Assembly: GCF_020164745.1 (NCBI RefSeq)
Contig: NZ_JAIUGV010000010.1
Coordinates: forward strand, 62,001 to 126,000
DNA: 64,000 nucleotides
Direction: 5' to 3'
Source: Mesorhizobium sp. ES1-4
GTDB taxonomy: Bacteria > Pseudomonadota > Alphaproteobacteria > Rhizobiales > Rhizobiaceae
The notes under the pieces are model-generated. The model made no database searches and had not been told where the DNA came from. It saw only the letters and a program-made list of their open reading frames with translations. This document shows, piece after piece, positions 60,412 through 64,000 of this stretch. The translations under genes were made by a program, and so were the position numbers. The first letter of the stretch is position 1. Every line of letters begins with the position of its first letter.

Positions 60412-61830
60412 GTGGAAAGCCAGGACAAGCAGACGACCTCCGCAAAGGGGGCTGACGAGGCCCGCGCCGACATCTATGGCGAGGGCGGTGCGGTCCTTTC
60501 GTCCTTCCTTGCGCAGATCGGGGCTGCGATCGCCGACCGCGATACGCTGACCCTCAAGCATGAAGTCGATCATCTGCACCAGTCGGAGCTCGGCGACCTG
60601 ATCGAGGCGCTGCATCCCGAACAAAGACGGGCTCTGGTCGAACTCCTGGGTGCCGATTTCGACTTTTCCGCTTTGACCGAAGTCGACGAGGCGATCCGCA
60701 TGGATATCGTCGACCACCTGCCCAATGCGCAGATCGCGCAGGCGGTGCAGGAGCTGGATTCCGACGACGCGGTCTACATCCTCGAAGACCTCGAACCGGA
60801 AGACCAGGACGAGATCCTGTCGCAACTGCCTTTCACCGAGCGGATCAGGCTGCGCCGCTCGCTCGACTACGCGGAAGAGACCGCCGGGCGGCGCATGCAG
60901 ACCGAGTTCGTCGCGGTGCCGCCCTTCTGGACGATCGGGCAGACCATCGACTACATGCGCGAGGACAAAAACCTTCCCGACCGCTTCAGCCAGATCTTCG
61001 TCATCGACCCGACCTTCAAGCTGTTAGGGGCCATCGATCTCGACCAGATCCTGCGCGCGAAGCGCGCGGTCAAGGTCGAGGAAGTCATGCATGAAACGCG
61101 GCATGCCATTCCGGCGACCATGGACCAGGAAGAGGCGGCGCGGGAATTCGAACAGTACGACCTCCTTTCGGCCGCCGTGGTCGACGAGAACGAGCGGCTG
61201 GTCGGCGTGCTGACCATCGACGACGTCGTCGACGTGATTCAGCAGGAGGCCGAGGAGGATCTGCTGCGCATGGGCGGCGTCGGCGACGAAGAACTCTCCG
61301 ACACCGTGCTTGCAACCTCGCGCTCGCGCGTTCCCTGGCTGTTGGTCAATCTTGTCACGGCATTCCTGGCGGCATCGGTGATCGGCCTGTTCGACCACAC
61401 GATCGAGCGGATCGTGGCGCTCGCCGTGCTGATGCCGATCGTGGCAGGCATGGGCGGCAATGCCGGCTCGCAGACCATGACCGTCACCGTTCGGGCATTG
61501 GCGACCAAGGACCTCGACATCTACAATGCCGGCCGCATCATTCGTCGCGAATTGGGGGTCGGCTTCATCAATGGGATCGTCTTCGCCATCCTGATCGGCA
61601 TCGTCGCGGCAGCGTGGTTTCGCGATCCCAATCTGGGCGGCATCATCGGGGCGGCGATGATCATCAACATGTTCGTGGCAGCGCTGGCCGGCATCCTGAT
61701 CCCGCTGCTGCTCGACCGGTTCAAGATCGATCCCGCCGTGGCATCGGCGGTTTTCGTCACCACTGTCACTGATGTCGTCGGCTTCTTTGCCTTCCTTGGC
61801 CTTGCGACCTGGTGGTTCGCTATCCGCTAA
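60412..61830 (+). CDS. mgtE: Magnesium transporter MgtE
   Basis: 472 aa with a GTG start and GGGAGG ribosome-binding site 5 bases upstream. N-terminal helical MgtE domain (about 50-150, LEDLEPEDQDEILSQLP), two CBS domains (about 155-290) that gate the channel by Mg2+, then five membrane helices with the pore motif GGNAGSQTMTVTVRALA. No Mg2+ riboswitch could be seen upstream. Confidence 0.93.
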   Translation: MESQDKQTTSAKGADEARADIYGEGGAVLSSFLAQIGAAIADRDTLTLKHEVDHLHQSELGDLIEALHPEQRRALVELLGADFDFSALTEVDEAIRMDIVDHLPNAQIAQAVQELDSDDAVYILEDLEPEDQDEILSQLPFTERIRLRRSLDYAEETAGRRMQTEFVAVPPFWTIGQTIDYMREDKNLPDRFSQIFVIDPTFKLLGAIDLDQILRAKRAVKVEEVMHETRHAIPATMDQEEAAREFEQYDLLSAAVVDENERLVGVLTIDDVVDVIQQEAEEDLLRMGGVGDEELSDTVLATSRSRVPWLLVNLVTAFLAASVIGLFDHTIERIVALAVLMPIVAGMGGNAGSQTMTVTVRALATKDLDIYNAGRIIRRELGVGFINGIVFAILIGIVAAAWFRDPNLGGIIGAAMIINMFVAALAGILIPLLLDRFKIDPAVASAVFVTTVTDVVGFFAFLGLATWWFAIR

Positions 61831-61978
61831 ACAGACCTTAATTGACTTTTACGTAAATGCTGTGCGACGCTCACAGGGCAGGGCCACTCGCCGATTCCGG
61901 CACGGCTGGGCCTGTTCGTGGGGAGGAGAGGAGGCGAGGCGCTTGATCGGCAATCGCCAATCTCTGGGTGGAGCGACC

Positions 61979-62365
61979 ATGCGGGAATATTATTCGATCA
62001 CCGAACTGACCCGCGAATTCGACGTGTCGACGCGCACGCTGCGCTTCTATGAGGACGAGGGACTGGTGCAGCCGGTGCGGCGGGGCCGCACGCGGCTGTT
62101 TCGCCCGTCCGACCGCCATCTCATCCGGCAGATCATGCGCGGAAAGCGGCTCGGCTTCTCGATCAACGAGATCCGCGAGATCATCCAGATGTACAAGGAG
62201 CCGCCCGGCGAGGTCGGTCAGCTCAAGCTGATGATCAAGCGCATCGAGGAAAAGCGCGAGGATCTCAGGCAGAAACGCCGCGACCTCGAGGAGACGCTGG
62301 CCGAACTCGACCAGGCAGAGGAGTCTTGCGTCGAGCGGCTGGTCGAGCTCGGCGTCAACACCTAA
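61979..62365 (+). CDS. MerR-family transcriptional regulator
   Basis: 128 aa from ATG at 61979 (MREYYSITELTREFDVS). Winged HTH STRTLRFYEDEGLVQPVRRGRTRLF at the N-terminus, then a long dimerisation helix rich in Lys, Glu and Arg (KRIEEKREDLRQKRRDLEETLAELD). No metal-binding cysteine pattern. Close in layout to LiuR-type regulators of branched-chain and fatty-acid breakdown, but no target genes are nearby. Confidence 0.85.
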   Translation: MREYYSITELTREFDVSTRTLRFYEDEGLVQPVRRGRTRLFRPSDRHLIRQIMRGKRLGFSINEIREIIQMYKEPPGEVGQLKLMIKRIEEKREDLRQKRRDLEETLAELDQAEESCVERLVELGVNT

Positions 62366-62371
62366 TCCTGC

Positions 62372-62842
62372 TCAGATCCAGCGCCGCACCCGTTTGGAAT
62401 AATCGCGGTATTTCTTGCCGAATTTCGCCGCCAATATCTTTTCCTCGCTTTCGATGGCGACCTTCTGCGTGACGAAGGCCGCGACGAAGCCAAGCAGGAA
62501 GAACCAGGCGATGCCCGAGACGAAGGCAACGCCGATCAGCATCAGCGTCAGCGCCAGATAGATCGGATTGCGGGTGATGCCGAATGGGCCGGATGTAACC
62601 AGATGGTCCGGCAGGGCGGTGGGGCTGAGCGTGGTCTTGGCCCGCATCATGGTGCGGATCGCGGTGAACCAAAGTGCGGCGGCGCCGAACAAGGCCACCC
62701 AGCCGGCTGCAAACAGCATGTCGCCCAGGAGGTCGCCGATCCAGGGCAAGGGATAGAGCAGACCGAGGATGATGCTGACGGCGATCGCGGCGGCGTAGAT
62801 CACCGGCGGCCACGGTACCACCCCAGGCTTCGGCTCGATCAT
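62372..62842 (-). CDS. Isoprenylcysteine carboxyl methyltransferase-like membrane protein
   Basis: 156 aa with four hydrophobic segments. The motif LVTSGPFGITRNPIYLAL followed by ESEEKILAAKFGKKYRDYSKRVRRWI is the SAM-binding signature of the ICMT/PEMT superfamily. Substrate unknown. Translationally coupled to the DUF1624 gene upstream (4-base overlap). Confidence 0.85.
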   Translation of the reverse strand: MIEPKPGVVPWPPVIYAAAIAVSIILGLLYPLPWIGDLLGDMLFAAGWVALFGAAALWFTAIRTMMRAKTTLSPTALPDHLVTSGPFGITRNPIYLALTLMLIGVAFVSGIAWFFLLGFVAAFVTQKVAIESEEKILAAKFGKKYRDYSKRVRRWI

Positions 62843-63837
62843 TGTGTCCCTCCCTCCGTCATCTTGTCATCGGTCTTGGCGGTGCACGTTGCGGCAAGAT
62901 CGGACAGATGCGCCCTGAAGTCCGCAGTCTGATCGTTGTTGTAGAGCCGATCAAGAGAGGCGTCCCCTTGGAGCGTCTCGAGCATGCAACCGCAATAGCT
63001 CGAACAGAAGGTTGCGTTGCGCATCTGCTCGCATGAGCGCTGGCAGGTTTTCAGGAAATTGACCTGCGGCGGGTCGACCTTCGCCGGCATCGCCTGCGAG
63101 AACAGCCAGACGCCACCGATCAGCAGCGGCTGGTGGATCAGGTAGAAGGCCAGGCTGTGGCGGCCGATGAAGGCCAGCGGGTTCGACCAGCGCCCGGGGG
63201 CCAGATTCGCCAGGCGCGCCCTTATGCCGGAAGCGGAAGCGAGTTTCGTTATCCCGAGGCCGACAAGCACGGCGCCGAACCAGGGGAACAGCGGAACATA
63301 GTCGTTGGAGCGCGGGTTGATCGCCGACAGGCCGATCCACCACAGCCAGGGGTGATCGAGCGCCTCGAAGCGCAGGTAGAAAGGCGCCGCGATGACGAGC
63401 GTGGCGACGACAAGCGTCAGCAGCGCCGGCAGGCGCAGGAAGGCCAGGCCGAGCAGGCTGGCGAGCGCGATCTCGTGCAGGATGCCGAAGAAGATGAATC
63501 CGTCGGGCGTGGCGATGCGGGTAACGATCGAGATGGCGACCGCCGCGCCTGTAACCATGGCGAACCGCTTCCAAAAGCCGTTCCAGCGGATTTGCCGGCC
63601 ATGGGCGAGATAGAGGCTGACGCCGACCAGGAACAGGAAGGTCGAGGCGATGCAGCGCGCGTAGATCTTCCACCAGCCGAAGGCAGTGAGGCCGGGATCG
63701 GTGTAGCCGAAGAATTCCAGGTCCCAGGTAAAATGGTAGCTCGCCATCGCGATCAGGGCGATGCCGCGCAAAATATCGATGGCGACGATGCGCTTCGATA
63801 GCTCCGGAACGGGTGCGGTCGGCGTGTGGATGCTCAT
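62839..63837 (-). CDS. DUF1624 (heparan-alpha-glucosaminide N-acetyltransferase-like) membrane protein with Cys-rich tail
   Basis: 332 aa from ATG at 63837 (MSIHTPTAPVPELSKR). N-terminal RIVAIDILRGIALIAMASYHFTWD is the DUF1624 signature with its His; about seven to eight helices follow, with GRHSLAFYLIHQPLLIGG near residue 235. After the last helix a tail of about 70 residues holds six cysteines (CQRSCEQMRNATFCSSYCGC). Putative acyl transfer across the inner membrane; substrate unknown. Confidence 0.85.
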   Translation of the reverse strand: MSIHTPTAPVPELSKRIVAIDILRGIALIAMASYHFTWDLEFFGYTDPGLTAFGWWKIYARCIASTFLFLVGVSLYLAHGRQIRWNGFWKRFAMVTGAAVAISIVTRIATPDGFIFFGILHEIALASLLGLAFLRLPALLTLVVATLVIAAPFYLRFEALDHPWLWWIGLSAINPRSNDYVPLFPWFGAVLVGLGITKLASASGIRARLANLAPGRWSNPLAFIGRHSLAFYLIHQPLLIGGVWLFSQAMPAKVDPPQVNFLKTCQRSCEQMRNATFCSSYCGCMLETLQGDASLDRLYNNDQTADFRAHLSDLAATCTAKTDDKMTEGGTQ

Positions 63838-64000
63838 GGTCTCGCGATCTGATTCAGCCCCTGCAAGACGACTATCACGGTTGCCCTGGATAGAAGAAGG
63901 CCGGTCGCATTGGCCTGGACCGCTCGGCGGCACCCGCGCCGGCCAACAGGTTGGGCCAGCGCGGGAAAGCCTTTGACCGGCTTCGCTTTTTGCCGGGTGT
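63838..64000. other. Right-edge region without a recognised gene
   Basis: Upstream of the DUF1624 gene and should contain its promoter. Near the edge AAGCC / GGCTT (63967-63983) followed by CGCTTTTT could be a weak plus-strand terminator, but no plus-strand gene ends nearby. Confidence 0.3.

Noticed and set aside
63967..63990. Plus-strand terminator at the right edge
   Set aside because: Only a 5-bp stem with a 3-base gap before the Ts, and no plus-strand gene ends there; kept only as a remark.

Overview
The window looks like a chromosomal segment of a Mesorhizobium-type alphaproteobacterium (Hyphomicrobiales). The grounds are high G+C, aerobic (CobG/CobN) cobalamin synthesis with rhizobial gene order, a 14-subunit nuo operon ending in birA, a rhizobial block rnj-mce-DUF1467-proS-lolCD, palindromic repeats of the kind common in rhizobia, and an alphaproteobacterial SOS box (GAAC-N7-GAAC).

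Layout. 1-16.1 kb: cobalamin locus, mostly on the minus strand. A cobalamin riboswitch (15895-16073) leads DUF1636-cobW-cobN-cobG-cobH-cobI-cobJ. A second tightly overlapping unit is cobL-cobE-cobM-cobA-cobB-cobS-cobT, and cobK alone is on the plus strand between the two. cobF, cobC, cobD, cobP, cobQ, cobO and the other two chelatase subunits are not in the window. Two palindromic repeats sit in frame inside cobN and cobG. 16.1-17.3 kb: a YcaQ-type DNA glycosylase. 17.6-34.3 kb: nuoA-N plus birA, with an unusual extra gene between nuoF and nuoG whose C-terminal domain duplicates the C-terminal domain fused to NuoE. 34.3-40.8 kb: RNase J, methylmalonyl-CoA epimerase, a DUF1467 protein, a candidate small RNA, prolyl-tRNA synthetase and LolCD.

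41.0-48.6 kb: an accessory island. It is bounded by imperfect terminal inverted repeats (33 of the first 36 bases match) that begin GGGGTATGGAGAT, and these are flanked exactly by a 14-bp direct repeat CTGTTCGTTGACAT. No transposase or integrase is visible inside. Cargo: a secreted caspase-like protease with Sel1 repeats, a small HTH protein, a Septu-like ATPase/HNH nuclease pair (PtuA/PtuB type) possibly with a third small gene, a secreted TPR-trypsin-like protease, and a PD-(D/E)XK nuclease-like protein. The insertion lies in the promoter of a 28-codon SOS-controlled membrane peptide gene (48665-48751) that the island now separates from lolD.

48.8-52 kb: an M50 site-2 protease fused to an SRPBCC-like domain, lipB, tRNA-Leu(GAG), and a frameshifted pseudogene next to the tRNA. 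52-60 kb: a serine-cycle module (sga, mcl, mtkA, mtkB, ppc; all minus strand) beneath a LuxR-type regulator whose receiver domain has lost its phosphoacceptor aspartate. 60.4-64 kb: MgtE magnesium transporter, a MerR regulator, an isoprenylcysteine-methyltransferase-like membrane protein and a DUF1624 membrane protein with a cysteine-rich tail.

The most interesting places are the inverted-repeat-bounded defence and protease island with its 14-bp target repeat, the SOS micropeptide next to it, and the duplicated helix-hairpin-helix domain inside the complex I operon. All calls come from reading the sequence; no database search was possible.
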